The translations under genes were made by a program, and so were the position numbers. From Haliea sp. (GTDB taxonomy: Bacteria; Pseudomonadota; Gammaproteobacteria; Pseudomonadales; Halieaceae), in the NCBI GenBank assembly GCA_002862465.1, contig PKDD01000137.1:18155-82154 (forward strand): 64,000 bases of DNA, given 5' to 3'. This document shows, in pieces, positions 7,722 to 18,071 of the stretch. Numbering within the stretch: the first letter of the stretch is position 1; each line of letters starts with the position of its first letter. The notes below the pieces were generated by a model. That model made no database searches. It was not told the origin of the DNA and saw nothing but the letters and a program-made list of their open reading frames with translations.

Positions 7722-9101
7722 TCAAGGAAGATCGACCCTAACCTGTAAACCGGGATTGTTATTACTCAGCTCTACCGAACCGTAATGGTAATGTGCAATT
7801 GCTTGTACCAGACTCAGACCCAAACCATGACCCGGTTGCTCTCCGCGACTTGACTCCACTCGGTAGAAACGTCGAAACACGCTATCACGCTCCGAAAAAG
7901 CGATACCAGGTCCAGAATCAGAAATAACAATGCTATGTCTGCTATTGCCGTCAGCTGCCATCTTTAGTCCCATCTGCACCCGAATGTAACCATCGGGCTG
8001 TGTATACTTAATCGCGTTGTCCAACACATTAGCAAACATCTGAAATAATAAATCTACGTCTCCTTTACACACCTGCGAACGAGGGGCGTTTAAGGCCAGT
8101 TCAATGTTCTTTTCTTCCGCCACTGGCTCATAGAGTTCTACCACATCCTGCAACAACGCCTGCAGTTCTATGTCGCTACCGCCAGCCAATCGACTGCCCG
8201 ATTCCAAGGTGGAGATTCGCAGGAGAGCGTTGAATGAAGACAAAAGTTCATCACATTCATCAATAATGCGCTCTAGCTGCCCGCCTTCTTCCTGATTTGA
8301 CCTATCCCGCAGCTGGCTGAGGTCGTTGCGCATCCGTGTCAGAGGTGTCCGCAGGTCATGTGCTATATTGTCAGAAACACGCCTTACCCCCTGCATCAGC
8401 GTCTCTATCTGCTCCAGCATCTGGTTCATAAACATAGCCAGCACACGAATATAGCCCTTCTCCTGTTCTACCTGCAGTCGCTCACTAGCGCCTCCCCGAA
8501 TCATGCGAGAAACATCTAGATTCAAACGCTCGATTCTGTCTAGTGTTCGCGCCGCACTAAAAAATCCTCCTATGACACCCAAAATCAGTGTCGCAATTAA
8601 AAACCTAAATAGCGTGGTAAAGACTAACTCTGCGCGGTCGACAATATCTGCGTAATCGCGCGCCACCATGACTTCATAGCCGTCTCCGAGCAACATGGGG
8701 TATGCTAAGAATTCAACATCAATTGACTGTCCCCAATCCTGCAACGCCAGTTCGAACCCCAACCAACCATCATCAAACTCTCGATAACTGGGTCGTGCAG
8801 ACAGATCTCCTGCAACTTTTATGCCTTCAACATCAGTCACTAAATAATAAAATCGGTGAATTGATGACGACGCCAGTTGATCATCGATATACTCGGTGAC
8901 ACCCGCCAGAGATTGTTCACTATATACCAACTCAAGTGTTTCAAGTTCGCTCATGACACTCTCACCCAGCGCACGAAAAGACGTGTAGCTAAAATAGAGA
9001 TAGAAAGCACCTAACAAAAGGAATACGGTAGCGCTGAGAGCGGTGACATAAGTGACAATTCCACGAAAAGTGAGACTACTAACGACCTCTCTTGTCTTCA
9101 T
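7722..9101 (-). CDS. two-component sensor histidine kinase
   Basis: 459 residues. TM1 is at about 14-37, a periplasmic sensor loop at about 38-157, TM2 at about 158-183, and a HAMP-type linker follows to 240. The dimerisation box VSDNIAHDLRTPLTR has the phosphoacceptor His248. The ATPase domain has N-box NVLDNAIKY, G1 SDSGPGIA and G2 GHGLGLSL. It lies ten bases after the response regulator gene, so the two form a pair. The signal is unknown. The layout (PhoQ/QseC-like with a short periplasmic loop) suggests sensing in the envelope. Confidence 0.92.
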   Translation of the reverse strand: MKTREVVSSLTFRGIVTYVTALSATVFLLLGAFYLYFSYTSFRALGESVMSELETLELVYSEQSLAGVTEYIDDQLASSSIHRFYYLVTDVEGIKVAGDLSARPSYREFDDGWLGFELALQDWGQSIDVEFLAYPMLLGDGYEVMVARDYADIVDRAELVFTTLFRFLIATLILGVIGGFFSAARTLDRIERLNLDVSRMIRGGASERLQVEQEKGYIRVLAMFMNQMLEQIETLMQGVRRVSDNIAHDLRTPLTRMRNDLSQLRDRSNQEEGGQLERIIDECDELLSSFNALLRISTLESGSRLAGGSDIELQALLQDVVELYEPVAEEKNIELALNAPRSQVCKGDVDLLFQMFANVLDNAIKYTQPDGYIRVQMGLKMAADGNSRHSIVISDSGPGIAFSERDSVFRRFYRVESSRGEQPGHGLGLSLVQAIAHYHYGSVELSNNNPGLQVRVDLP

Positions 9102-9111
9102 CGAGCTGCGC

Positions 9112-9807
9112 TCAGTCGTCCAGTTTGGGGCCGAGACGATAACCTTTTCCTCTCACCGTAGAGAGTAAGGCATGATCGAAACCCTTGTCGATTTTCTGCC
9201 GCAGGCGCGACACGTGAACATCAATTACATTAGTCTGCGGATCAAAGTGATAGCCCCAAACTTGCTCCAACAGCATTGCCCGCGTCACAACTTGGCCCGC
9301 GTGACGCATTAGATACTCCAAAAGTTTATATTCCCGGGGTTGCAAAGTGACGGTAGCCGTCTGGCGCTGCACATGCTGCCTGAGAAGGTCCATGGATAAA
9401 TCAGCGACCACCAGAGTTGTTTCCGACTCACCCACAGTCGCAGAGACACGGCGGTGCAGAACTTCTAGCCTAGCCAGCAACTCCGGCATAGCAAATGGCT
9501 TTACAAGGTAGTCATCTGCACCACAGTGCAAACCCTGCACTCGATCGTCTACTTCCCCCAGAGCACTGAGTATAATCACTGGCGTGTTATCGCCCGCATC
9601 TCGCAAGGCATTGATCAATGCCAACCCATCCATCCGCGGCATCATGCGATCAATCACCATCACATCAAAGGTAGCATTTTGTGCCGCGAGCAGCCCCGCC
9701 GAACCGTCGAGTTCATGAACACAGCAATGACCCACCGCAGTCAATTCAGTAACGATAAAGTCACCGACCTGTTTGTCATCTTCTACTAACAGCACATTCA
9801 TACGCAT
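9112..9807 (-). CDS. OmpR/PhoB-type response regulator
   Basis: 231 residues from the ATG at 9807, which has AGAG a few bases upstream; further in-frame codons upstream add residues outside the receiver domain. The receiver domain has the acidic pair at 10-11, phosphoacceptor Asp53 in VIDRMMPRMDG and a conserved KPF lysine. The C-terminal winged-helix domain ends with INVHVSRLR-like DVHVSRLRQKI and VRGKGYRL. It is the first gene of the pair with the kinase and is divergent from the RDD gene, with about 97 bases between them. Confidence 0.93.
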   Translation of the reverse strand: MRMNVLLVEDDKQVGDFIVTELTAVGHCCVHELDGSAGLLAAQNATFDVMVIDRMMPRMDGLALINALRDAGDNTPVIILSALGEVDDRVQGLHCGADDYLVKPFAMPELLARLEVLHRRVSATVGESETTLVVADLSMDLLRQHVQRQTATVTLQPREYKLLEYLMRHAGQVVTRAMLLEQVWGYHFDPQTNVIDVHVSRLRQKIDKGFDHALLSTVRGKGYRLGPKLDD

Positions 9808-9904
9808 AGTCTCTACACTTAACGATAAATATATCATGGGCATCAAGTGACCCTCAATTTACATTTCGTTAATACTTTTGCTTAATAGTGCTAAACTCCT
9901 GCGC

Positions 9905-10366
9905 ATGCCAGAACCTAATCAATTTGATAGCCCTTCCTTACTGCGACGCTTGACCGCCATGCTGTATGACACATTGTTAGTATTAGCATTGATAGCGATA
10001 GTCAATGGGCTTGCATTAGGTGTTTTAGTCAAGGCGACAGGGGGAGAGCAACAAATCCTGAGCGCCGAAATGACTCAGATTGTAACGACACTGAGTGTCG
10101 TATTTTTCTTCAGTATTTTTTGGGTTAAAAACGGCCAAACCCTCGGGATGCAGACGTGGCGTATAAAGCTGGTTGATTTTGAGGGCCGGCCTCCCACATT
10201 CGGGAAATCCTTACTTCGCTGCCTCGGAGCATCCCTGTCTGCGGCCTGTCTCGGACTCGGTTATCTGTGGTGTCTAGTGGATCGGAAGCACCGCTATTGG
10301 CACGACTACATTTCCGGCACGCAATTGGTCCTGCTGCCTAAGCGGGAAAAGCTGGCAGAGCCATAA
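9905..10366 (+). CDS. RDD family membrane protein
   Basis: 153 residues from the ATG at 9905; a TTG at 9878 would add nine residues. The RDD signature is present: RRLTAMLYD near the start, hydrophobic helices at about 20-42 and 65-82, then GQTLGMQTWRIKLVD. A third segment near 110-125 is followed by DRKHRYWHDYISGT. RDD proteins are small inner-membrane proteins; some have been linked to cation/proton antiport or compatible-solute balance. The function here is unknown. It is transcribed away from the two-component pair. Confidence 0.85.
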   Translation: MPEPNQFDSPSLLRRLTAMLYDTLLVLALIAIVNGLALGVLVKATGGEQQILSAEMTQIVTTLSVVFFFSIFWVKNGQTLGMQTWRIKLVDFEGRPPTFGKSLLRCLGASLSAACLGLGYLWCLVDRKHRYWHDYISGTQLVLLPKREKLAEP

Positions 10367-10403
10367 AGACTTGGCACTTTTAATGGTCGTTGTTTTTTCA
10401 GTT

Positions 10404-10422
10404 CAGTTTAGCCACCAAACTG
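10404..10422. promoter_or_regulatory. inverted repeat in the pepA upstream region
   Basis: CAGTTT and AAACTG are separated by seven bases, 41 bases before the pepA start. A TACACT element at 10425-10430 directly after it could be a -10 box, which would place the repeat over the promoter as an operator. This is inference from position and symmetry only. Confidence 0.25.
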
Positions 10423-10462
10423 CATACACTAATGAATTTAAACTCCACTGAGGAATATATTT

Positions 10463-11956
10463 ATGACCGCTATGACATTCGTCGCGAGAAACGTGGCAGA
10501 CGCTGCCGCAGCTGCTAGTCAATGTGCCATCTTGCCTTTATTTCAAGATGAAAAATTAGCAGGTGCAGCATTAAAACTCGATAAGGCCTCCTCGGGATCC
10601 ATAAAAGCTGCGCTTGAACTTGGCGACTTTACGGCCAAATTAGGTGAGAGTTTCATGTTAGTAGGAACAGGTCCCGCCAAACGCATATTGTTAATCGGGT
10701 GCGGGAATTCGAATACATTTAACCGAGAGGCAGCAAGAAAATTTAGTCAAACACTCTATCACGCACTGTCAAATAAGCAGGCTAGTGAGGCTATGTTGCA
10801 CCTCGCAGGACTAGGACTAAAAGAAAAGGAAGCCAAATGGATGCTGGCGTATTTGGCTCGACACCTCGTTGCTGCCTCGTATCGGTATACCGCCACCATT
10901 TCTAAACCTAGGTCAGCAATGAAACTGAGCCGCTTGGTGATTAATACCAAGGGCGCCCTAAAACTACAGCTGGCAAGTAGCGCACTAAACGAAGGCAAAG
11001 CCACCGGCCAAGGTATCGCTGAAGCCGCGAATCTTGCCAATTTGCCGGGCAATATTTGTACACCCTCTTATCTGGCGCAACAGGCCCGAAAATTAGCGCG
11101 CAGCAGTGGCAAGTTAAGTGTCAGCGTAGTGGACGAAAAGCAAATGCGAGCGCTGGGCATGGGCGCACTGCTATCAGTGTCTGCCGGCAGTGAACAATCT
11201 GCCAAGCTGATCGTAATGAATTACAAAGGCGCTAAAGCAGGCACCGACCCTCAGGTGCTAGTTGGCAAAGGGATCACGTTTGATAGCGGCGGCATTTCAC
11301 TAAAACCTGGCGCAAAGATGGACGAAATGAAATTTGATATGGGTGGTGCAGCTAGTGTTTTCGGCACTATGCATGCTGTAACAACGCTGGAACTGCCGCT
11401 AAACGTTGTAGCCATTGTCGCGGCGGCTGAAAACATGCCTGACGGAAGAGCGACCAAGCCAGGTGATATCGTGACCAGCATGTCGGGCAAAACAATCGAG
11501 GTACTTAATACCGATGCTGAGGGACGACTGGTGCTGTGCGATGCCCTGACCTATGCAGCGCGATTCAAGCCTGCAGCAGTCATCGACATTGCGACGCTCA
11601 CAGGCGCATGTGTAGTGGCTTTGGGTTCCCATGCCACTGGGCTCTTCGCCAACGAAGACGCCTTGGCCGAACAATTGCTTGCCGCAGGGATCGATTCGCA
11701 TGACCGCGCGTGGCGCATGCCGTTATGGGATGACTATCAGGCGCAGATTAAAAGCAACTTCGCAGATTTAGCCAATATCGGCGGAGCCGGGGGTGGCTCG
11801 ATTACCGCTGCGTGTTTTTTATCGTGCTTTGCACATGACTATAATTGGGCCCATCTTGATATCGCCGGATCTGGCTGGAATAGCGCACCAAAAGGCGCGA
11901 CTGGGCGCCCCGTGGCGCTATTAACCCAGTATCTTCTAGATCGTGCAGGCGAATAG
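10463..11956 (+). CDS. pepA: leucyl aminopeptidase PepA (M17)
   Basis: 497 residues, a normal length for cytosol aminopeptidases. The catalytic domain has metal-binding GKGITFDSGGISLKP and the family signature NTDAEGR at 349-355, plus IATLTGACVVALG. The N-terminal domain (about 1-170) carries the usual alpha/beta fold. PepA removes N-terminal residues from peptides with two metal ions; in E. coli it also binds DNA in carAB control and Xer recombination. AGGA precedes the ATG by about ten bases. holC follows after two bases, the usual gammaproteobacterial order. Confidence 0.96.
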   Translation: MTAMTFVARNVADAAAAASQCAILPLFQDEKLAGAALKLDKASSGSIKAALELGDFTAKLGESFMLVGTGPAKRILLIGCGNSNTFNREAARKFSQTLYHALSNKQASEAMLHLAGLGLKEKEAKWMLAYLARHLVAASYRYTATISKPRSAMKLSRLVINTKGALKLQLASSALNEGKATGQGIAEAANLANLPGNICTPSYLAQQARKLARSSGKLSVSVVDEKQMRALGMGALLSVSAGSEQSAKLIVMNYKGAKAGTDPQVLVGKGITFDSGGISLKPGAKMDEMKFDMGGAASVFGTMHAVTTLELPLNVVAIVAAAENMPDGRATKPGDIVTSMSGKTIEVLNTDAEGRLVLCDALTYAARFKPAAVIDIATLTGACVVALGSHATGLFANEDALAEQLLAAGIDSHDRAWRMPLWDDYQAQIKSNFADLANIGGAGGGSITAACFLSCFAHDYNWAHLDIAGSGWNSAPKGATGRPVALLTQYLLDRAGE

Positions 11957-11958
11957 CA

Positions 11959-12378
11959 ATGACACTGGTTGGTTTTTACGTTGTGCAGACGTCTGATCCG
12001 AATCAGCGCTTGCAGGTTGCTGCGCGCTTAGCTGACAAGGCCTTTCAGAGGGGGCATCGCGTCTTTATAAATGCGACCGACGAGGCACAGGCGAACGCAA
12101 TCAATGAACTCCTGTGGACCTTTCGGCCCACAAGTTTTCTTCCTCACGGGCTTCACGAGCAAGAACACTCAGAGACTATTGCTATAGGCTGGGGGCAAGA
12201 GCCCGAGACACACAACGACCTTTTAATTAATTTGCAACTGGCAATTCCATCTTTTTTTAGTCGATTTCAGCGTGTCGCCGAAGTCGTCACACAGGAACCC
12301 GACAGTCTCGCAGCGCTGCGGAAATCTTGGATATTTTATAAAGAACGCGGCTATCAGTTAGAAAAACACGATCTCTAG
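11959..12378 (+). CDS. holC: DNA polymerase III chi subunit
   Basis: 139 residues matching HolC: an N-terminal FYVVQTSDPNQRLQVAARLADKAFQRGHRVFI, then the WTFRPTSFLPHG segment and a C-terminal RKSWIFYKERGYQLEKHDL. Chi links the clamp loader (through psi) to SSB at the replication fork. It sits between pepA and valS, the classic pepA-holC-valS arrangement, which supports the call given how variable chi is. Confidence 0.93.
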   Translation: MTLVGFYVVQTSDPNQRLQVAARLADKAFQRGHRVFINATDEAQANAINELLWTFRPTSFLPHGLHEQEHSETIAIGWGQEPETHNDLLINLQLAIPSFFSRFQRVAEVVTQEPDSLAALRKSWIFYKERGYQLEKHDL

Positions 12379-12506
12379 TTGCAACGCGTCAGACCTCTCG
12401 GAGATCTCGTGATTCCGATCAGCGAGCGACTACCGTATACTCTGCCTGATGCGCCGGCAGAAGACTCTTGCTGGCTTAATGAGCTTTTTTCCGGATTCAC
12501 TGAGTT

Positions 12507-15275
12507 ATGGATAAAACATTCCAGCCCGCTAACATTGAAACCCGCTGGTATCAGGAGTGGGAAGACAAAGGATACTTTGCCCCCCAAGGTGGAGAACAAT
12601 CCTATAGCATCATGATTCCCCCGCCTAATGTGACTGGCAATCTCCACATGGGGCATGGATTCCAAGAAGCCATCATGGACGCCCTTATTCGATACCATCG
12701 TATGTCTGGCTGCAACACACTCTGGCAGGCCGGCACCGATCACGCGGGTATAGCCACGCAAATGGTGGTTGAGCGACAGCTAGAAGGACAAGGAATTAAT
12801 CGTTATGACCTTGGACGTGAAAAGTTTGTTGAAAAAATTTGGGAGTGGAAAGAAAAATCGGGTGGCGCTATTACCCAACAGATGCGGCGTCTTGGTGCCT
12901 CCCTAGACTGGTCTCGCGAACGCTTCACCATGGACCCGGGACTCTCTAAGGCGGTCCAGCATGTGTTTATTAGACTTTATCGGGAAGGCCTCATTTACCG
13001 TGGCCAGAGACTGGTTAACTGGGATCCAGTGCTTCATACAGCTATCTCTGACCTCGAGGTCATTTCCGAAGAAGAGCGGGGCCATATGTGGCACTTCAAG
13101 TATCCACTGGCTAGCGGTGAAGGCCACCTCACAGTGGCCACCACTCGCCCCGAAACGATGCTGGGCGACTGCGCAGTAGCTGTTCACCCGGAAGACAAAC
13201 GCTACGCAAATCTTATTGGACTCGCCATTACACTGCCGCTGTGTGATCGCGAAATACCAATAATCGCTGATGACTATGTCGACCGCGAATTTGGCACCGG
13301 TTGCGTCAAAATCACGCCGGCACACGATTTCAACGACTACGAGATGGGTCGGCGGCATGGACTGCCGCTAATCAACATTTTAAACGATGATGCGGTGATT
13401 AACGACACGGCCCCAATAAGTTATCGTGGCCTTGACCGACTCGAGGCAAGGGCACGGGTGGTTGCGGATATGGAAGCATTGGGTTTGCTCGACAAAGTCG
13501 CAGACCACACGCTCAGCGTGCCGCGTGGCGACCGCTCTGGAGTCGTTATCGAGCCCTACCTAACCGATCAGTGGTATGTCGACGCCAAAAAGATGGCCAC
13601 ACCTGCCATCGCGGCCGTAGAGAATGGGGATATCCAGTTCGTCCCCAAACAGTGGGAAAATACCTACTTCGCATGGATGCGGGACATTCAGGACTGGTGT
13701 ATCAGTCGCCAATTGTGGTGGGGACATCGCATCCCTGCATGGTATGACACCGACGGTAACTTTTATGTTGGAGAGAACGAAGAGGCTGTGCGCCAGGAAA
13801 ACACGCTAGGAGACACAGTAATACTGCGGCAGGATGAGGATGTTCTTGATACATGGTTTTCTTCGGCACTGTGGACCTTTTCAACCTTAGGCTGGCCGGA
13901 AGAAACGGAGGAATTGGCCACTTTTCATCCGAGCACTGTACTGGTAACCGGATTCGATATCATCTTCTTTTGGGTCGCTCGAATGATTATGATGACATTA
14001 CATCTGCTTGAGGAGGTCCCATTCCACACCGTTTACATACATGGTTTAGTCCGCGATAGCGACGGCCAAAAAATGTCTAAATCCAAGGGCAATGTTATCG
14101 ACCCCACTGACCTTATCGATGGCATAGGACTCGAGGAACTAGTTCTCAAGCGCACCAGCGGCATGATGCAACCACAGCTTGCAGCTAAAATTGAAAAATC
14201 CACACGTCGGCAATTCCCGAGCGGGATAGAGTCTTATGGCACCGACGCATTACGCTTCACCTATTATTCACTCGCTTCGACCGGCCGTGATATTAAGTTC
14301 GACATTGGCCGCATCGAAGGCCACCGAAATTTTTGCAACAAAATCTGGAATGCTGCGCGTTATGTACTGATGAATTGCGAGAAAGAGGATTGTGGTACCT
14401 CAAACAAGGCAGCGGTGGAGTTGAGCCTGGCCGATCGATGGATTCGCAGTAAGGTTCAAGAGACGGCTGCAGAGGTGACGCGCGCGGTCGCCAACTATCG
14501 CTTTGATCTTGCGTCGCAGGCTTTGTATGAATTCATCTGGAACGAGTACTGCGACTGGTACCTAGAACTATCGAAATCTGTGCTATGGGACGATGGCGCT
14601 TCGCCCGAAGCAAAACGCGGCACGCGTCAAACTCTGATTCGTGTGTTGGAGATATCGCTGCGACTGCTGCACCCCATGATGCCGTTCATTACCGAAGAAA
14701 TTTGGCAGTCGGTGGGGGCCTTAGCTGGAAAATCAGGGCCGACCATCATGTTGCAACCCTACCCAGAGCCCAATGAACACGAGATAGACGTCCGTGCAAA
14801 TAAAGATATTGAGTGGCTTAAAATGGTTATCGAAGGCATCCGAAACATTCGTGGCGAAATGAGTATTCCTCCTGGAAAGGAGCTCTCAGTGCTTCTGCGT
14901 AATGGAGATGAAAATGATCGACAGAGACTGTCTACAAATTCGCAATATCTGAGAAAGCTGGCTAAGATTAACAAAATTGATTGGCTAGGGGTGGATGATG
15001 CGGTTCCACTTGCCGCGACGTCACTGGCTGGAGAGTTGGAGATATTGGTGCCGATGGCGGGACTCATCGATAAAGAAGCAGAAATCGTGCGGCTTAGTCG
15101 CGAAATTGGCAAACTTGAAAATGATCTAACGCGCCTACAAGGTAAGTTAGGTAATGCAGCGTTTGTCGATAAGGCACCGGCCGCTGTGGTGGCGAAGGAA
15201 CAGAATAAAATGCAAGCACAACAGCAGGCCCTTGAGACTTTGCAGCAGCGATTAAGCCGTATCCGGGATATTTGA
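12507..15275 (+). CDS. valS: valyl-tRNA synthetase
   Basis: 922 residues (E. coli 951). The class I signatures are HMGHG at 47-51 after PPPNVTGNL, and KMSKS at 522-526. The editing domain (about 190-340, [10 protein letters not shown]) removes misactivated threonine. The anticodon-binding domain includes [10 protein letters not shown]-terminal coiled coil (about 855-920) has heptad-like Leu/Glu/Lys content. A TATACT at 12436-12441 in the 128-base gap after holC may be a -10 box, so valS could have its own promoter. Confidence 0.97.
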   Translation: MDKTFQPANIETRWYQEWEDKGYFAPQGGEQSYSIMIPPPNVTGNLHMGHGFQEAIMDALIRYHRMSGCNTLWQAGTDHAGIATQMVVERQLEGQGINRYDLGREKFVEKIWEWKEKSGGAITQQMRRLGASLDWSRERFTMDPGLSKAVQHVFIRLYREGLIYRGQRLVNWDPVLHTAISDLEVISEEERGHMWHFKYPLASGEGHLTVATTRPETMLGDCAVAVHPEDKRYANLIGLAITLPLCDREIPIIADDYVDREFGTGCVKITPAHDFNDYEMGRRHGLPLINILNDDAVINDTAPISYRGLDRLEARARVVADMEALGLLDKVADHTLSVPRGDRSGVVIEPYLTDQWYVDAKKMATPAIAAVENGDIQFVPKQWENTYFAWMRDIQDWCISRQLWWGHRIPAWYDTDGNFYVGENEEAVRQENTLGDTVILRQDEDVLDTWFSSALWTFSTLGWPEETEELATFHPSTVLVTGFDIIFFWVARMIMMTLHLLEEVPFHTVYIHGLVRDSDGQKMSKSKGNVIDPTDLIDGIGLEELVLKRTSGMMQPQLAAKIEKSTRRQFPSGIESYGTDALRFTYYSLASTGRDIKFDIGRIEGHRNFCNKIWNAARYVLMNCEKEDCGTSNKAAVELSLADRWIRSKVQETAAEVTRAVANYRFDLASQALYEFIWNEYCDWYLELSKSVLWDDGASPEAKRGTRQTLIRVLEISLRLLHPMMPFITEEIWQSVGALAGKSGPTIMLQPYPEPNEHEIDVRANKDIEWLKMVIEGIRNIRGEMSIPPGKELSVLLRNGDENDRQRLSTNSQYLRKLAKINKIDWLGVDDAVPLAATSLAGELEILVPMAGLIDKEAEIVRLSREIGKLENDLTRLQGKLGNAAFVDKAPAAVVAKEQNKMQAQQQALETLQQRLSRIRDI

Positions 15276-15364
15276 GCCTTGTGTTAAGAAAACTTCCGCG
15301 TTGAAGACACTCTTTCGCTGTGCGCCTAACATACTAAAATAAAATGAAAATTCAGGGAGGGGCA

Positions 15365-15577
15365 ATGAGCGATCGAATATGTGGCGCAGTTAAGTGGTTC
15401 AATAACGCCAAGGGATTCGGCTTTATCACGAGGCAGAACAGCGAAGAGGACGTTTTTGTGCACTTCAGATCGATACAAGGTGAAGGTTTTCGCACCCTTA
15501 ATGAAGGCCAAGCGGTAGAATTTACGCTTACCGAGGGTCCTAAAGGCCTACAAGCTGAAGATGTCTTAAAGCTCTGA
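15365..15577 (+). CDS. cold-shock domain protein
   Basis: 70 residues from the ATG at 15365, preceded by a strong GGGAGGGG ribosome binding site. It is a single OB-fold cold-shock domain with RNP1 KGFGFIT and RNP2 VFVHF. It should bind single-stranded RNA or DNA as a chaperone. Its second half ([11 protein letters not shown]...KGLQAEDVL) is closely similar to the membrane-anchored protein encoded 213 bases further on, so the two look like tandem relatives rather than copies of the CspA at 41.4 kb. Confidence 0.9.
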   Translation: MSDRICGAVKWFNNAKGFGFITRQNSEEDVFVHFRSIQGEGFRTLNEGQAVEFTLTEGPKGLQAEDVLKL

Positions 15578-15790
15578 ACAACGCACGTGCTGTGACGGAA
15601 AATAGGCACTGAGATTCAGGTGAACAGGCAATTAGCGCGCTATGCCACTTTTCGCAAGCGCCAAAGACGATCCACCTCGAAATACGACTTATTTTCTGTG
15701 AGGCATTCCCATCAGCGCCATTGATGTTAGAATGCTCCGCGCCTAGATCACCCTGCAATCCTGACCCTGTAAATCATTGGGAGGAAATCG

Positions 15791-16213
15791 ATGAGCCTCA
15801 TTACAAAACTTATTATCAGTCTCGTTATCGCTGTCATAGCTTCAACGCTCACCACGCTGGTCCTTGATGGGGAACCATTCAACCCGCAGATGCTGCTAGC
15901 ATTTTTTGCAGCGACAGCTGCAACCGCGCTTCTTGTTCGCGATAAGGTCACTTCTTCTGGAGAGACTAGTGAGACGGATACCCAATTCCAGTCGGCATCA
16001 GACACGTCGCGTGATCGTGGAACAGTGAAATGGTTTAATGTCTCAAAAGGTTTTGGCTTCATTACCAAGGACGATGGTGAGGAAATTTTTGTTCACTTCC
16101 GCTCTATCCGCGGTGAAGGCCGTCGTGGTCTTCGTGATGGTCAAGTTGTAAGTTTCATTGTGACCGAAAGCGAAAAGGGACCGCAGGCTGAGGACGTGCT
16201 AGGAGAGGACTGA
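15791..16213 (+). CDS. membrane-anchored cold-shock domain protein
   Basis: 140 residues. Two hydrophobic segments (about 4-25 and 33-49) form a membrane hairpin, followed by a Ser/Thr-rich linker (52-75) and a complete cold-shock domain (77-138) with KGFGFIT and IFVHF. GGGAGG lies eight bases before the ATG. The topology would put the nucleic-acid-binding domain near the membrane, probably on the cytoplasmic side, as nucleic-acid binding demands. It may act as an RNA chaperone for membrane-bound translation; that role is inferred. The 213-base upstream gap (15578-15790) shows no other gene. It converges with the TetR gene at nine bases. Confidence 0.85.
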   Translation: MSLITKLIISLVIAVIASTLTTLVLDGEPFNPQMLLAFFAATAATALLVRDKVTSSGETSETDTQFQSASDTSRDRGTVKWFNVSKGFGFITKDDGEEIFVHFRSIRGEGRRGLRDGQVVSFIVTESEKGPQAEDVLGED

Positions 16214-16222
16214 CGGGAAAGT

Positions 16223-16870
16223 TCAGTCGCCGATTAGGATACTCTGCCAATAAAGACGAATCATCCGCGCGCCCTCATGCAGTATGCTTTCAGCTGAGGG
16301 TGAGCCGTCCTCTAGCGCCATCTCGACGATGAGGTAGGCTGAATCTACTGTCAGCCGTGATTGTGCCATAGTCAACTGATCAACCGGCCGGCCGATAAGT
16401 GTAGCCGCTGTCGCAGCAAGTCGATTAGAGGCGGACATGTGGGCTGCGAGTCGAGCCTCGCGCAAAGGCTCGACTGCTCGCAAAGCCTGCACCACCTCCA
16501 AGCCTCCTACCTGTTGCTGGGTGACATCGTAGATGCGCTTGAGCAAGCCGTAGATACCATCCAATAAAAAGTGTAGGTTACCCTGCTCTGAATATTCCTC
16601 AACCCACTCCTGAAAAGCCGCACTTTGTTTATCGATACATGCAGAGCTCAACGCGTTTAGGACAGCATATTTATTCGGAAAGTAGCGGTAAAGCGCAGGC
16701 ACAGAAACGCCGGCTCTCTCAGCGACCAGATTAGTAGAGATACGCTCAACCCCGACCTCAACTAGGAGCTCTGATGCGGCCATGAGAATTGCTTCATACG
16801 TGCGCTTAGCCCTCTGCTGCTTCGGCTTATTTTTTCCTGTAAGTTCAACCCGCTCCTTGAACCTAACCAT
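16223..16870 (-). CDS. TetR family transcriptional regulator
   Basis: 215 residues. The N-terminal TetR helix-turn-helix covers about 20-66: AILMAASELLVEVGVERISTNLVAERAGVS, then VPALYRYFPNKYAVLNAL. The C-terminal ligand/dimer domain is not specific enough to name an inducer. Such repressors often control lipid, acyl-CoA or efflux genes. The nearest candidate is the methyltransferase/wax synthase region across a 293-base divergent gap, but no operator was identified. Confidence 0.9.
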   Translation of the reverse strand: MVRFKERVELTGKNKPKQQRAKRTYEAILMAASELLVEVGVERISTNLVAERAGVSVPALYRYFPNKYAVLNALSSACIDKQSAAFQEWVEEYSEQGNLHFLLDGIYGLLKRIYDVTQQQVGGLEVVQALRAVEPLREARLAAHMSASNRLAATAATLIGRPVDQLTMAQSRLTVDSAYLIVEMALEDGSPSAESILHEGARMIRLYWQSILIGD

Positions 16871-17005
16871 GCCTGGTTACCTTTCTTGCTCGACAATACT
16901 AATTTAAATGTCTAAAAGGCCATCGTATCCTAGCGAACAAACGTGTTCCAGCGTCACCATCTGATCGAGCCAAAATAAATAGGCATAACCTGATGGGGCA
17001 CGGCG

Positions 17006-17011
17006 TATAAT
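17006..17011 (+). promoter_or_regulatory. possible -10 box upstream of the methyltransferase gene
   Basis: A perfect TATAAT lies 153 bases before the chosen TTG start. No good -35 hexamer lies 16-18 bases upstream, so the call is weak. Confidence 0.3.
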
Positions 17012-17163
17012 CGAAGTATCATCGCGGCGTCCAGCAAGTTACATAATTTAGTGGCAAATGTTGTGGACCCCGGCGAACAATACTTTTATTCTCGCACGCG
17101 GTTTCTGCAGTGTTTGAACATATGCAACGTGAACCAAACCCTTGCAAATTGAAAGGAATTACC

Positions 17164-17787
17164 TTGAATAAGAGTAAACCGATAACAGGACACCGGTTTC
17201 GCGGCGTTACGATGCCCACCAGTTCTCATCCATTAATTAGGCAGGTTAGGCGCGAGGGCGCTAAACCCTCTATACACGGCAATAAACTCTGGAAATCTAG
17301 TCGCCTGCTCATAGACTACTTGGGCAAAAATCGGCCGGAACATAGCAACACGGTTATTGATGTCGGCTGCGGCTGGGGGATTTCTGGTATCTGGTGTGCC
17401 AAGACATTGGGTTCTCGGGTGACATCTGCTGATGCGGACCCAGATGTATTTCCATACTTACAAGTATCCGCTCTCCTGAACGGAGTCTCCACTGCATCCC
17501 TCGTATCTACCTTCGAAAAATTAACGACCAAGCAGTTGTCTCAGTTCGATATGCTGATCGCTGCAGACATCTGTTTCTGGGATGAATTAGTGGACCCTGT
17601 TTTCAATATGGTCAATCGAGCGGTCAAGGCCGGGGTAAAACACATTGTGATCGCTGATCCAGAGCGCTCAACCTTTTTTGACATGGCAAAGCGCTGTGAA
17701 GAGCGTTTCTCTGCTGAGGTTATCGAGTGGAAAACTCTCAAGCCAGTCGAGGCGCGTGGTGCTCTGATGATTTTGCAAAATGCGTAG
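17164..17787 (+). CDS. class I SAM-dependent methyltransferase (family 16 / ETFB-lysine type)
   Basis: 207 residues from a TTG at 17164, chosen because AAGGA lies six bases upstream; an ATG at 17212 lacks a ribosome binding site. SAM motif I is VIDVGCGWGISG at about 74-85, followed by an acidic strand end (SADADPD). MLIAADICFWDELVDPVF resembles the substrate-side motif of the nicotinamide N-methyltransferase/ETFB lysine methyltransferase group. Substrate unknown, possibly a protein lysine. Wax synthase follows after 284 bases. Confidence 0.75.
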   Translation: MNKSKPITGHRFRGVTMPTSSHPLIRQVRREGAKPSIHGNKLWKSSRLLIDYLGKNRPEHSNTVIDVGCGWGISGIWCAKTLGSRVTSADADPDVFPYLQVSALLNGVSTASLVSTFEKLTTKQLSQFDMLIAADICFWDELVDPVFNMVNRAVKAGVKHIVIADPERSTFFDMAKRCEERFSAEVIEWKTLKPVEARGALMILQNA

Positions 17788-18071
17788 ACCTGTGTTGTTG
17801 TAAACCCAGTTCAAATAGCCCTCCAAATACAATTTTTATGCCAAATAGTTGCCTTGTTGGGCCTTTTTTAGGGTGTCTTTCTGGCCTGAAGGAAGCTTCG
17901 GTGGTATAAATAGACCTTATATTCAGCAGCGAATCAGCCAGCGCGAGATGCGCTAAATTTTTAGCCCTAACAATCTGCTTGGTAAGAACAAGCACCCAAC
18001 GGGCAATTCGTCAGACTGGAGTATCGTCAGGCAAATCAGATGCGCGCCTCCTAAGGCCCCCTTGAGAAATT

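Noticed and set aside
17840-17872. GCC/GGC stem followed by TTTTTT as a terminator
   Set aside because: Only three paired bases around a six-base loop; too weak to call.
17738-17995. Minus-strand 85-codon frame after the methyltransferase
   Set aside because: No family similarity; it overlaps the end of the methyltransferase and has no credible ribosome binding site.
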